Below, in pieces: positions 8,715-16,651 of a stretch of 48,933 nucleotides of DNA. The stretch covers positions 1 to 48,933 of the forward strand of contig JAHBST010000008.1 in the NCBI GenBank assembly GCA_019638975.1, read 5' to 3'. Below the pieces are notes generated by a model that saw only the letters and a program-made list of their open reading frames with translations, was not told the DNA's origin and searched no databases. How positions within the stretch are numbered: the first letter of the stretch is position 1; each line of letters opens with the position of its first letter. The translations under genes were made by a program, and so were the position numbers. Origin of the DNA: Cryobacterium sp. (GTDB lineage Bacteria > Actinomycetota > Actinomycetes > Actinomycetales > Microbacteriaceae).

Positions 8715-9704
8715 TTACTCGGTCGGCGCAGGAATGTTCGCTCGGGAGATTTCGTTGCGAAGCACGACAGTTCTTGGCGGTTGGGTGTCGCCGTTGATGC
8801 GTTCGATGAGCATGGTCGCGGCCGCGATTCCCAGGTTGCGCGCCGGCAAGTGGACGAGAGTAATTGTGGCCGGGTCCAGTGTCGTGAACGGTAGGTCGCC
8901 GATCACTGCGACTCCGACGGACGGAGGGGCCATTCCGGCCTCGGAAAGAATTTGGAGCGCGCCGACGCCCATGAGGTTATTGGTCGCGACGACGGCATCC
9001 GGTGGTTCCGGCATGGAGAGCAATTCGATCATGGCCGCTCGCCCACCGTCGACTCGGTGGTTCGCGTGCCTCAGGTATTCGTCAATCGGATAGCTGCCGC
9101 GCTGAGTTGCCGTTTGTCGCCAACCTCGCGTGCGCTCGTCCGCAGTCTCGATGCCGAGGGGACCGGTGATGCATGCCACACGCTGGTAACCGGAATCGAA
9201 GAGGGCGGTCGCAGCCGCCCGGCCCGCGGGGCGATTGTCGACCATGACTCCGTCGATGTCATAGCCCGTGCCCCGGTCGACGGATACGATCGGTTTTCCG
9301 CGCGACAACACCGACTTCAAATCACTGTGGTCGGAAGCGGGCGCAACGATGACGCCCGCCATATTTTCGGAAACGGCGATCTCGAGATACTTGGCCTCCT
9401 TCGCTGTGCTTTCGTCGGTATTGCACAGCACGACGGAAAATCCGGCCTCTTGCGCACGGTCTTCGACGCCTCGCGCGAGCGAAGTGAAGAAGGGATTCTC
9501 GATATCAGGGATCACGAGAGCGATGACTTCCGAATTCTGCTTCCGCAGAGATCTCGCGGTGCGATTGGGTGTGAAATTGAGGGACTGGGCCGCGCTGCGC
9601 ACCGCCCGAGTCTTTTCCTCCGACACTCGCATGTCGTTGAACACTCTCGACACCGTGGCAGGCGAGACTCCGGCAAGTGCCGCAACCTCATAAATGGTGG
9701 CCAA
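8715..9704 (-). CDS. LacI/GalR-family transcriptional regulator
   Basis: The regulator has 329 residues with a TTG start preceded by a GAGGG-type site. The N-terminal helix-turn-helix and hinge read TIYEVAALAGVSPATVSRVFND and LNFTPNRTARSLR (residues 1-60). A periplasmic-binding-protein-like sensor domain follows (VIALVIPDIENPFFTSLARGVE, then VIGDLPFTTLDPATITLV), as in LacI, GalR and CcpA. It lies between the GH116 operon and the divergent DUF2961 gene. The palindrome GAAATCGATTTC recurs at all promoters of this locus, so I infer that this protein binds it and is released by a D-arabinose-derived sugar. The effector cannot be read from sequence. Confidence 0.9.
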   Translation of the reverse strand: MATIYEVAALAGVSPATVSRVFNDMRVSEEKTRAVRSAAQSLNFTPNRTARSLRKQNSEVIALVIPDIENPFFTSLARGVEDRAQEAGFSVVLCNTDESTAKEAKYLEIAVSENMAGVIVAPASDHSDLKSVLSRGKPIVSVDRGTGYDIDGVMVDNRPAGRAAATALFDSGYQRVACITGPLGIETADERTRGWRQTATQRGSYPIDEYLRHANHRVDGGRAAMIELLSMPEPPDAVVATNNLMGVGALQILSEAGMAPPSVGVAVIGDLPFTTLDPATITLVHLPARNLGIAAATMLIERINGDTQPPRTVVLRNEISRANIPAPTE

Positions 9705-9772
9705 TATCGCCCTCGTCCCGTTTATGCTCGTGAGCCTGCATGAACGCTACCGCGCCGTCCTGCTCAGCAATG

Positions 9773-9802
9773 TTGACACGCGCAACGGCCCCACTCTACA
9801 GT
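9773..9802 (+). promoter_or_regulatory. Promoter of the DUF2961 (GH172) gene
   Basis: TTGACA (9773-9778) and TACAGT (9797-9802) with an 18-base spacer form a good housekeeping-type promoter facing the DUF2961 gene. The predicted transcription start is near 9809, just before the operator at 9818-9829, so a bound repressor would block early elongation. The LacI gene reads away from here on the other strand. Confidence 0.5.
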
Positions 9803-9817
9803 GAAGTTGACCCGGAT

Positions 9818-9829
9818 GAAATCGATTAC
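9818..9829. promoter_or_regulatory. LacI-type operator O3
   Basis: GAAATCGATTAC matches the perfect palindrome at 8639-8650 at 11 of 12 positions. It lies in the region between lacI and the divergent DUF2961 gene, downstream of that gene's predicted -10 box, and might also act in autoregulation. Confidence 0.6.
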
Positions 9830-9855
9830 AACACAGTGTCGTTTTGGAGTGTGAA

Positions 9856-10992
9856 GTGTCCAATTTTGAAATCGGCGCGATATCGTCGCTGCGCTCCACT
9901 GTGCAGACTCGATCGATCAGCCCGGAGAACTTCGATGGGTCCGTCAGCGGAGGGGGTCGCGCCACAGAAGGCACGGGTGCGGATTGTGCTCGAGATCTCG
10001 GGCCCGGGTGGAAGATCAGCCCGAGCGTCGACATCAAGGCAGGGGAAACGTTCGATCTCGCGTCGATCCAGGGTGCGGGCAGGATCACCCACATCTGGAT
10101 TACCACGCACACGGACAACTGGCGCACGCTCGTCCTGCGGGCGTATTGGGACGGCGCAGAGGATCCCGGCATCGAAGTGCCGTACGGTGACTTCTTCTGC
10201 AACGGCTGGGGCACGTTCGCTCAAGTCAACTCGCAAATGATCGCCGCGAATCCGCATGGCGGCTTCAATTCGTATTGGCCGATGCCGTTCCGAACCGGAG
10301 CTCGACTGACGATCGAGAATACCTCCGCCGTCGACGTGCGGATTTACTACCAGATCACCTATGAGATCGGCGGGGACTATTCCCAGGAGGCATATTTCCA
10401 CGCTCAATGGCGGCGCAGTAATCCGCTTGAATTCATGAAGACGCACACCATCGTCGACGGTATCGAAGGGAATGGCCACTACGTCGGCACCTACATCGCC
10501 TGGGGGGTCAACTCGAACGGCTGGTGGGGCGAGGGCGAAATCAAGTTCTACCTCGACAGCGATATCAACGGAAGTGACGAGGAGTTTCCAACGATCGCCG
10601 GCACCGGCACGGAGGACTACTTCGGCGGTGCCTGGAATTTCGATATTCCGGGAAAGGGATATGCCGAGTTCTCAACACCGTACCTCGGTATGCCGCAAGT
10701 CATCCGGCCCGACGGCCTGTACGTGAGTCAACAGCGATTCGGCATGTACCGGTGGCATGTGCTCGACCCGATCTTCTTCCGTGAGAAGCTGCGCGTGGAC
10801 ATTCAGGCTCTTGGTTGGAAGAGCGGATGGCGATATCTGCCCTTGCGCGACGACATCGCGTCGACGGCATTGTTCTACCTCGACCGGCCCACGGCACGTC
10901 GCCCGAAGTCGCCGTCAGCTGACGACCTGGAGATTCATATAGGTTCGGCGCCGGTGCCCGATTTGGGCTCGACGCCGCCTCGATCGCCTTAG
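9856..10992 (+). CDS. DUF2961 / GH172-family glycoside hydrolase, candidate D-arabinofuranosidase
   Basis: The protein has 378 residues. The GTG at 9856 is chosen because GGAG stands 6 bases upstream. The family core motif GTGTEDYFGGAWNF lies at about residues 249-262, preceded by GEGEIKFYLDSD and followed by YRWHVLDPIFF; family catalysis uses conserved glutamates including the one in this region. DUF2961 (GH172) contains difructose-anhydride enzymes and exo-acting D-arabinofuranosidases active on mycobacterial arabinan. No signal peptide is visible, which fits cleavage of imported oligosaccharides in the cytosol. It is single and divergent from lacI, with an operator in its leader. The D-arabinose specificity is inferred from the neighbours. 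Confidence 0.8.
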   Translation: MSNFEIGAISSLRSTVQTRSISPENFDGSVSGGGRATEGTGADCARDLGPGWKISPSVDIKAGETFDLASIQGAGRITHIWITTHTDNWRTLVLRAYWDGAEDPGIEVPYGDFFCNGWGTFAQVNSQMIAANPHGGFNSYWPMPFRTGARLTIENTSAVDVRIYYQITYEIGGDYSQEAYFHAQWRRSNPLEFMKTHTIVDGIEGNGHYVGTYIAWGVNSNGWWGEGEIKFYLDSDINGSDEEFPTIAGTGTEDYFGGAWNFDIPGKGYAEFSTPYLGMPQVIRPDGLYVSQQRFGMYRWHVLDPIFFREKLRVDIQALGWKSGWRYLPLRDDIASTALFYLDRPTARRPKSPSADDLEIHIGSAPVPDLGSTPPRSP

Positions 10993-11038
10993 CCGGCCCA
11001 GACCGCCGCGGTTTGCTCTCGCGACCCAGTCCAAACCC

Positions 11039-11989
11039 TCAGTCCAGCGGCTCGATCGTCAATCGGAGTTCCCGACCCTCGCGGAAACGTTCTCTGAGCT
11101 CGAAATTCTCAAACGATGCGCCGCCGGGAATCGGAGCGGTGCTTGCCCAGTACTTCGCTCGGGCGTTGAGGAGGAGCTCGAGCGTCGAATCCGGGTTTGC
11201 GGCCGTCCACGTCTGTGACGCTCGACGACCGGCATACTTCCAGTGCTCGACGACTGCCGGATCGTAGCGAGCCGATTCGGGGTCGGATTCATCAGGAGTC
11301 GCCGTCACGGTGATTTCCCCGGCGGAATTCCGTGCCAGCCGATCAACTCCGAAAACCGCATGCTCCGTGAAATGATCACCATCGAATCCCGGCCAGAGCG
11401 ATTGGGGAGTCACGATTTCGGACGCGAGCTGGACCGTGCGCAATCTCGGATAGTTGCCCATTGTCGCGGTGAGGATGCAGTAGTCGAGTTCCGCCGATCC
11501 GGGCAGCCGCGACGCTGCGAGCGACAATTCATGCGGCCGATCTGCGCGGAACGACACTTCGACCGCGACCCTTGCTCCGTTGTCGAACGATTCAGATAAG
11601 ACGAAGACGGAGAGCTGCTCAATTCCATGCAGTTCCGAGACGACGCCGCGCGCAGGGTGATCGCTTGCTCTCGGCGCAACGTCTTCGAGCGAATCGGCGC
11701 TCCAGAATCGCTTCCCCTGAGCGTCATCGAGCGTGCTGTGTTCCAGTTCGGAAAAACCGCGCTCGACAGAACCTGTTGCTATCGGCTCGATCGCGACGAA
11801 GTTCAGCAATTTGTCCCGATGCGAAGGCCCGAGGTACGGCGCGAACACGCGCAGCAATCCGCGGGGCCCCGGAATCGGATGGAGACCGAACTGGATTCCC
11901 TCGGCATGGCCCCAGAGCGGGATGGAGGGGAGGCGTGGGTCGGGTCGCACCCAGGTCCCGGAGTATTCGGGCGCATTGAGTTCGGCCAT
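11039..11989 (-). CDS. Conserved protein of unknown function in the sugar locus
   Basis: The protein has 316 residues and no signal peptide or membrane segment. The ATG at 11989 lies 5 bases after the permease stop, so it is the last gene of the transporter operon. I do not recognise a named family. The sequence has a beta-rich look with aromatic and acidic residues: GIQFGLHPIPGPRGLLRVFA near the N-terminus, NFVAIEPIATGSVERGFSEL, DYCILTATMGNYPRLR in the centre, and YWASTAPIPGGASFENFEL close to the end. Its place in an operon with a DUF4185 lipoprotein and sugar importer suggests a carbohydrate-active or carbohydrate-binding role inside the cell. It could be an uncharacterised glycoside hydrolase, an epimerase-like protein or a binding protein. 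Confidence 0.7.
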   Translation of the reverse strand: MAELNAPEYSGTWVRPDPRLPSIPLWGHAEGIQFGLHPIPGPRGLLRVFAPYLGPSHRDKLLNFVAIEPIATGSVERGFSELEHSTLDDAQGKRFWSADSLEDVAPRASDHPARGVVSELHGIEQLSVFVLSESFDNGARVAVEVSFRADRPHELSLAASRLPGSAELDYCILTATMGNYPRLRTVQLASEIVTPQSLWPGFDGDHFTEHAVFGVDRLARNSAGEITVTATPDESDPESARYDPAVVEHWKYAGRRASQTWTAANPDSTLELLLNARAKYWASTAPIPGGASFENFELRERFREGRELRLTIEPLD

Positions 11990-11994
11990 TGCGC

Positions 11995-12876
11995 TTACTT
12001 GATTCCCGAAATCCGAACGCCGTTCACGATGTAGCGCTGGAAGAAGAGCACGAGCACGATCGTCGGGAGCGCCGCGAGAGTCGAGCCCGCCATGAGCAGT
12101 CCCCATTGCGGACCCCGATCCGACCGGAAATTACCGAGGAATTGCATGATTTGAGTGAGATCGGGATTCGTGATCGTGAGGATGGGCCAGACGTACGCGT
12201 TCCAGAAGGCCATGTAAGAACCGATCCCGACCACCACGAACACTGCAGCCGACTGTGGAAGGAAGATCTTCAGAAAGATCTGCCAGCGGCTGCAACCGTC
12301 GATGAGGGCTGCTTCCTCGACGGCAATGGGCATGTTGAGATAGAACTGGCGCAAGAAGAACATCTGCACCGACGAGGCAACGCCCGGAATGATGAGCACG
12401 GCCATCGTATCGAGCATTCCAAGCTGGGCGACGACGACGAACGACGTCAGCAGGATCGCCATGCTCGGGATGAACATGGGCATGATGCAGAACACCCACC
12501 AGAATCGCTTGAAGGCGAAATCGAGTCTTGCGAGCGCATAGGCAGCCATGGAGTTGATCGCGAGGCTGAGCGCCGTGAAGATGATGGCGCCGATGAAGGT
12601 GACGATCATCGCACGGGCGAATTGGGGGTCCTGAGCGATTTCGATGTAGTTTTTCGGATCCCACATGTCCGGAAAGAACTGGAATGGACTTCGCAGCACT
12701 TCCGTCTTGCCCTTGAAACCGGCTATCGCCATCCAGGCGAGCGGGAACAACACGCTCAGGGAGATGAGGACGACTCCAAGCCACTTGAGAAAACGGTTGC
12801 GATCGCCTCGACGAAGCCCTCGCGCACGACGGACGCCCGCTGCCGTCGTGGCTCGCGCGATTGTGGGTGCAGACAT
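11995..12876 (-). CDS. Sugar ABC transporter permease, MalG type
   Basis: This inner-membrane component of a CUT1-type sugar importer has 293 residues and about six transmembrane segments. The cytosolic coupling loop shows the EAA motif as EEAALIDGCSRWQIFLKIFLP, and the C-terminus (RYIVNGVRISGIK) is typical of MalG-type permeases. Its ATG overlaps the TGA of the preceding permease (TGATG). No ATPase gene lies in this operon. In Actinobacteria such importers usually share a general MsiK-type ATPase encoded elsewhere. The context suggests import of D-arabinan oligosaccharides. Confidence 0.9.
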   Translation of the reverse strand: MSAPTIARATTAAGVRRARGLRRGDRNRFLKWLGVVLISLSVLFPLAWMAIAGFKGKTEVLRSPFQFFPDMWDPKNYIEIAQDPQFARAMIVTFIGAIIFTALSLAINSMAAYALARLDFAFKRFWWVFCIMPMFIPSMAILLTSFVVVAQLGMLDTMAVLIIPGVASSVQMFFLRQFYLNMPIAVEEAALIDGCSRWQIFLKIFLPQSAAVFVVVGIGSYMAFWNAYVWPILTITNPDLTQIMQFLGNFRSDRGPQWGLLMAGSTLAALPTIVLVLFFQRYIVNGVRISGIK

Positions 12877-13859
12877 CAGCCGTCCACCGCCTTGTCTGAG
12901 TTGATGAGTCGGAAAACGAGAACCGAAATCGCGCCGAGCACGACGAAGAGCAATAGCGCGGCCGTGAGGGAGAAGCTCGTCGAGTACGGGGTCCCGTCCC
13001 TGAAGCTGTTGAAGATGAACAGATTTGGAGTGGTCGTGGCGTTGACGGGACCTCCGTTCGTCATGACGAGCGGAAGATCGAGCATTTGAAGCGCCGCCGT
13101 GAACCCTGTGACGAACAGGTAGAGCAGGATGTTCTTGAGCAGCGGGATGGTGATGTACCACGTGCGCTTGACAAATCCGGCTCCGTCGAGTTCAGCGGAT
13201 TCGTAATAGCTGTCGGGGATGTCGAGAAGCCCGGCGAGCATGATGAGTGTCGTGATCCCGAGGCCGAGCCAAATCGCGGGTACCGCGATAGCAGGCAATG
13301 CTGTCCCTGGATTGTTGAGCCAGGCGACGGGCCCTGCGTTGATGAGCGACAGGAACCAGTTCACAACGCCCTGATCCTGGTACATGAAGACGAACAACAC
13401 CGAAGCGACGACGGTCGAGACGACGGCGGGCACATAAACCGTCGTCTTCATGAAGCTCGCGAGCCTTTTACTGAGCGTCTTGATGAAGCTTGCGATGAGC
13501 AGAGCGATGAGCATTCCGGCGGGAACGACCATGGCGGCGAACGCGAGTCCCACGCCGAGCGATTGCCAGAACTTCGGGCTCTCGAGCACGTATTGATAGA
13601 ACTGGAATCCGACGAACTCCGGATCCTTGTAGAAACTGATCTTGAATCCGCTGAGATACAGCGAGTAAATGAGCGGCCAGATCACGAAGATCGACAGCAG
13701 GATGACCATGGGAGCGATCATCAAGTACGCGGTGCGATTGTCCCGGAGGTGTTTTGCGACGCGCGGTGTGCCCGATCGTCTTCCATCCCGACGGGATGCG
13801 ACGTGCGCGAGTTCCCCGGCCTGTCCGGCCAGGCTGTCCGACGGCAGGACTGCGGTCAC
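12876..13859 (-). CDS. Sugar ABC transporter permease, MalF type
   Basis: The protein has 327 residues with a GTG start; AAGGAG stands about 7 bases upstream. After a polar N-terminal region of about 40 residues there are six hydrophobic segments. The coupling loop reads YYESAELDGAGFVKRTWYITIP, the EAA motif of MalF-type permeases. It pairs with the MalG-type permease encoded next, with which it shares the stop/start overlap TGATG. A strong hairpin separates it from the binding-protein gene upstream, which may lower its expression relative to that protein. Confidence 0.9.
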   Translation of the reverse strand: MTAVLPSDSLAGQAGELAHVASRRDGRRSGTPRVAKHLRDNRTAYLMIAPMVILLSIFVIWPLIYSLYLSGFKISFYKDPEFVGFQFYQYVLESPKFWQSLGVGLAFAAMVVPAGMLIALLIASFIKTLSKRLASFMKTTVYVPAVVSTVVASVLFVFMYQDQGVVNWFLSLINAGPVAWLNNPGTALPAIAVPAIWLGLGITTLIMLAGLLDIPDSYYESAELDGAGFVKRTWYITIPLLKNILLYLFVTGFTAALQMLDLPLVMTNGGPVNATTTPNLFIFNSFRDGTPYSTSFSLTAALLLFVVLGAISVLVFRLINSDKAVDG

Positions 13860-13878
13860 GGTTCAACTCCTTGTTGGG

Positions 13879-13913
13879 GGTGGTGTTCCGGGCACAGGGC
13901 CCGGAACACCACC
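13879..13913 (-). promoter_or_regulatory. Intercistronic hairpin between binding protein and permease genes
   Basis: A perfect 15-base-pair stem (13879-13893 with 13899-13913, arm GGTGGTGTTCCGGGC) closes a 5-base loop. It sits just after the binding-protein stop and just before the permease ribosome binding site. No U-tract follows, so it is more likely an RNA-stability or attenuation element than a full intrinsic terminator. Confidence 0.65.
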
Positions 13914-13924
13914 GGTAACAACTG

Positions 13925-15262
13925 TTACTTCTTTGGCGCGGTTCCGGCAAGCGACTGCTTCTGGATCACGTCGTTGATCGCGGCATCCGCGGTCTTCAAC
14001 GATCCCTGAATGGAGTCGGTGCCTTTCATCGCAGATTCAATCGCCGTCCCCATCGCGAGAGCGATGTCCCAGGGGTATCCCGGCTCTTGCTTGCCGTACG
14101 CGACGACCTTGTCCGAAATGATCTTCATGAAGGGGTCTGCACTCGCGTTGGGGTCGCTCGCTAGCGCCTCGTCGACCGACTTGCGCACGGTGTACTTCGA
14201 GTAGCCGGCTGCTTTGAAGAAGTCAGCCATGATGGCCGGATCTCCTGCGAGCAGGTACTTGATGAAGTCGGCCGCTTGCTGCGGGTGCTTCGACTTGGAG
14301 TCGAGTGTGAGCGTCCAGCCTCCGAGGGTGGCTGTTGTCCGCGTCGCGTCCCCATCCCACGAGGGGAACGCGGTCACCATCGTCTTTGCGAGCATGTCGG
14401 GGAAATCGGTCTTCAATTGACCGATGACCCACGACCCGCCAGCCATCATGGCTACTTCGCCCGAACCATACGGGGAACCATCTGCATAGCCAACTTTCGG
14501 CTGCTGCGGAATCAGGTTTCCCTGGTAGAGCGTCTTATACAGGTTGAGGAGCTTCTCGTAGCACGGGTCGGTGGCATTCGCTTTCGACCAGTCGTCGCTG
14601 ATGGGCAAGTGGCCGCATGCGTTGTACTGCAGGCCCCAGCTCGACCAACCCAGGTCGGGAGCCGTCGACGCGATCGTCATACCTTTGACGTCACCGGTCG
14701 TCAGCTTCTTGGACCAGTCGATGAGTTGATCCCATGTGGTCGGGGGCGTGTTCGGGTCGAGCCCTGCTGCTTTCACCATGTCGGTGTTGTAGTAGAGCAC
14801 CGTCGAGGGTTCCACGAGCATCGGGTACGCGTAGTGCTTGCCGCCGATGGTCACGAAGCTCGAGACGTTGTCCTTGATGTCAGCAAACACATCGGCCGGC
14901 ATGTAGTCGTCGAGCGCAGCGAACTTGCCGTCGACAACGCCTGCGGCGATATTGCCGTAGTTCGTCGTCGCGATGTCCGGCTGTTTACCCGCGGCTTGAG
15001 CCGCTTGCAGCTTCTGCGTCCAGGTGTCGGCCGGGACAACTTGGTAGTTGACCTTGATCTTGTCCTGCGACGCGTTGAACTGGTCAACGTACTTTTTGAA
15101 CCAAACGCCCTGATAGTCCTCGAACTTCTGCTGCCAGAAGGTGACTTCAGTCTTTCCATCGGCGGTGGTTCCACCTCCTCCGGCGGTGCAACCGGCCAGC
15201 GCCAACGACGCCGTCACGACTGCTGCCAGCGTCAACAAGACTTTGCTGCGCCTCTTGTGCAT
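13925..15262 (-). CDS. Extracellular sugar-binding lipoprotein of an ABC importer
   Basis: The protein has 445 residues with a lipoprotein signal peptide: basic start MHKRRSK, hydrophobic core, lipobox LAGC with the lipidated Cys at residue 25. A Gly/Thr-rich linker and a solute-binding family 1 fold follow (VTFWQQKFEDYQGVWFKKYV, later GEVAMMAGGSWVIGQLK). The ATG at 15262 is preceded by GAGGAGG at good distance; the frame extends ten codons further up without such a site. It should capture oligosaccharides at the outer face of the membrane for the two permeases. The DUF4185 lipoprotein gene lies 34 bases upstream, so both surface proteins are made together. Confidence 0.92.
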   Translation of the reverse strand: MHKRRSKVLLTLAAVVTASLALAGCTAGGGGTTADGKTEVTFWQQKFEDYQGVWFKKYVDQFNASQDKIKVNYQVVPADTWTQKLQAAQAAGKQPDIATTNYGNIAAGVVDGKFAALDDYMPADVFADIKDNVSSFVTIGGKHYAYPMLVEPSTVLYYNTDMVKAAGLDPNTPPTTWDQLIDWSKKLTTGDVKGMTIASTAPDLGWSSWGLQYNACGHLPISDDWSKANATDPCYEKLLNLYKTLYQGNLIPQQPKVGYADGSPYGSGEVAMMAGGSWVIGQLKTDFPDMLAKTMVTAFPSWDGDATRTTATLGGWTLTLDSKSKHPQQAADFIKYLLAGDPAIMADFFKAAGYSKYTVRKSVDEALASDPNASADPFMKIISDKVVAYGKQEPGYPWDIALAMGTAIESAMKGTDSIQGSLKTADAAINDVIQKQSLAGTAPKK

Positions 15263-15296
15263 GTGCTTCCTCCTCGTGATGGGACTCGACATCGAG

Positions 15297-16445
15297 TCAC
15301 CTCCTGGCCGACTGATCGGATTTGGTCAGTTCGGCTTTATACCAAAAGACGTTGTAGGGATCCCAGATCGAGAGCCCGAAATAGATCGTCCGTCCACCGT
15401 CACCTGCGTAATTCGCGTTCATGAACGGGGCGTAGGGGCCGGGGACGTCCGTTGCGCCGACGAGCGTGAACGGATCGCCCCAGGGGCCCCAGGGTGTGAT
15501 TCCTTCGCGAATGACCGCACCCGTTCCTTCCTTGAGGTACGTCATGATCCATCGATGCAGGTAGTCGTTCCAGACAACCGAGAGCTCTCCGACTGTGTCG
15601 TCAAGAACGAGGCGGGCATCCGTTTCGCTCGATCCCCACGTCGGTGAGCCGTCGGCATTCGTTCCCGTGAAGTATTGGTATGCGTCCGCGGATTCGACTT
15701 TCGATGCTTCGACTTTCATGAGAGACACACCGCTGAATCGGCCATGGGTAATGCCCCAAAAATAGATCCAGTCCGTCCCGCCGTCAGAGACATGTGCGGG
15801 CGCTACTTGGACGAAATTGCCGGTTCCGCTCCAACGCGGAGAATCGAGCACTTTCCAGTTCTGTCCCTTATCGGTTGACTTCGCGAGGCCCGAATAGTTG
15901 ACCTCCCATTCGCCCGGCTCACCCCAGTGGCGCACCGACATCCAGTGGATGTACATGGTGTCGCCTATTGCGAAACCGTGGGTGGGAATGACGGTCATCT
16001 CGTCGTTATCCACCTTCTTCGACGGGATGATTTCCTTCGCGAGGCCGACGTCGTCGACGATCATTCCGTCGATCGTGATTCCGTCAGACGGGTCTGTGTC
16101 GGAGGTCCAGCCCAAGGTGTTGGAGCGCCAGAAGGAACCGCCTCCTCCGACGACCCCGTCGCGTTCTCCGAATGTGTCCCCGAAGACGAACCATGTCTTG
16201 CCGTCGAAATTGAACATCGAGCCAAGATCGGTGCCGTTGACGGCGTATTGATCGGTCTTGCCCGGTGAGTCCGGGCCCGTCACTGCTCCAAGCTGCTCGA
16301 TACCGGTGACGCCCGCGAGGACGAAAGGAGAGTCAGGGGAATTGGACAGGGTCCCGGTTGAACAGGCGGAGAGTGTGAGCGCAGCAGTGCAAGCGACCGA
16401 GGCGGCGGCGATTCGGGCCGACCGAGTTCCGCGGGAACGCTGCAT
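15297..16445 (-). CDS. DUF4185-domain (GH183) lipoprotein, candidate endo-D-arabinanase
   Basis: The protein has 382 residues with a lipoprotein signal peptide; lipobox LSAC, Cys at residue 28. The DUF4185 domain fills the rest: GTDLGSMFNFDGKTWFVFGD, GSFWRSNTLGWTSDTDPSDG, IIPSKKVDNDEMTVIPTHGF and HWMSVRHWGEPGEW are typical segments of this beta-propeller-like family. DUF4185 is now glycoside hydrolase family GH183, with characterised endo-D-arabinofuranase activity on mycobacterial arabinan. First gene of the importer operon, behind three operator copies. The ATG at 16445 is 11 bases from GGAGG; a TTG at 16451 is 5 bases away and also possible. Surface location fits the first cut of a polymer. 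Activity is inferred from family. Confidence 0.85.
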   Translation of the reverse strand: MQRSRGTRSARIAAASVACTAALTLSACSTGTLSNSPDSPFVLAGVTGIEQLGAVTGPDSPGKTDQYAVNGTDLGSMFNFDGKTWFVFGDTFGERDGVVGGGGSFWRSNTLGWTSDTDPSDGITIDGMIVDDVGLAKEIIPSKKVDNDEMTVIPTHGFAIGDTMYIHWMSVRHWGEPGEWEVNYSGLAKSTDKGQNWKVLDSPRWSGTGNFVQVAPAHVSDGGTDWIYFWGITHGRFSGVSLMKVEASKVESADAYQYFTGTNADGSPTWGSSETDARLVLDDTVGELSVVWNDYLHRWIMTYLKEGTGAVIREGITPWGPWGDPFTLVGATDVPGPYAPFMNANYAGDGGRTIYFGLSIWDPYNVFWYKAELTKSDQSARR

Positions 16446-16483
16446 TGGCAATCAACCCTCCTCGTCGAGAAATCCGTAGCACC

Positions 16484-16512
16484 AGTAGACCGTAAGAAAT
16501 CGGTTTCGTCAA
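16484..16512 (-). promoter_or_regulatory. Promoter of the DUF4185-importer operon
   Basis: On the minus strand TTGACG (16507-16512) and TCTACT (16484-16489) with a 17-base spacer form a plausible promoter. The operator at 16496-16507 occupies the spacer, mirroring the layout at the GH116 promoter. The first gene starts about 40 bases downstream behind a GAGGAGGG site. Confidence 0.5.
16496..16507. promoter_or_regulatory. LacI-type operator O4
   Basis: GAAATCGGTTTC differs from the perfect palindrome GAAATCGATTTC by one base. It is located between the predicted -35 and -10 boxes of the DUF4185-importer operon. Confidence 0.65.
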
Positions 16513-16522
16513 GTGAACGATT

Positions 16523-16534
16523 GAAATCGATACT
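16523..16534. promoter_or_regulatory. LacI-type operator O5
   Basis: GAAATCGATACT keeps the left half and centre of the palindrome but has a degenerate right half. It lies just upstream of the predicted -35 box of the importer operon, 27 bases from O4, and could be a weaker auxiliary site. Confidence 0.45.
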
Positions 16535-16564
16535 AAAGGTTGCGGTCATAATGAATCATTGCAA

Positions 16565-16576
16565 GAAATCGATTCC
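16565..16576. promoter_or_regulatory. LacI-type operator O6
   Basis: GAAATCGATTCC matches the palindrome at 11 of 12 positions. It lies 42 bases upstream of O5 (start to start), i.e. four helical turns, so the sites face the same side of the DNA, which would allow cooperative binding or looping. Confidence 0.5.
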
Positions 16577-16651
16577 ACAAATTTCGCCAAGTTGTGAGAG
16601 TCCGCCCGAAATTGTGCACTGAATGTGCAAGTTGTGCCGTGATGTCGGATT

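Noticed and set aside
13879..13913. The hairpin between importer genes as a complete intrinsic terminator
   Set aside because: No U-tract follows and the permease ribosome binding site starts immediately behind it, so read-through must be intended.
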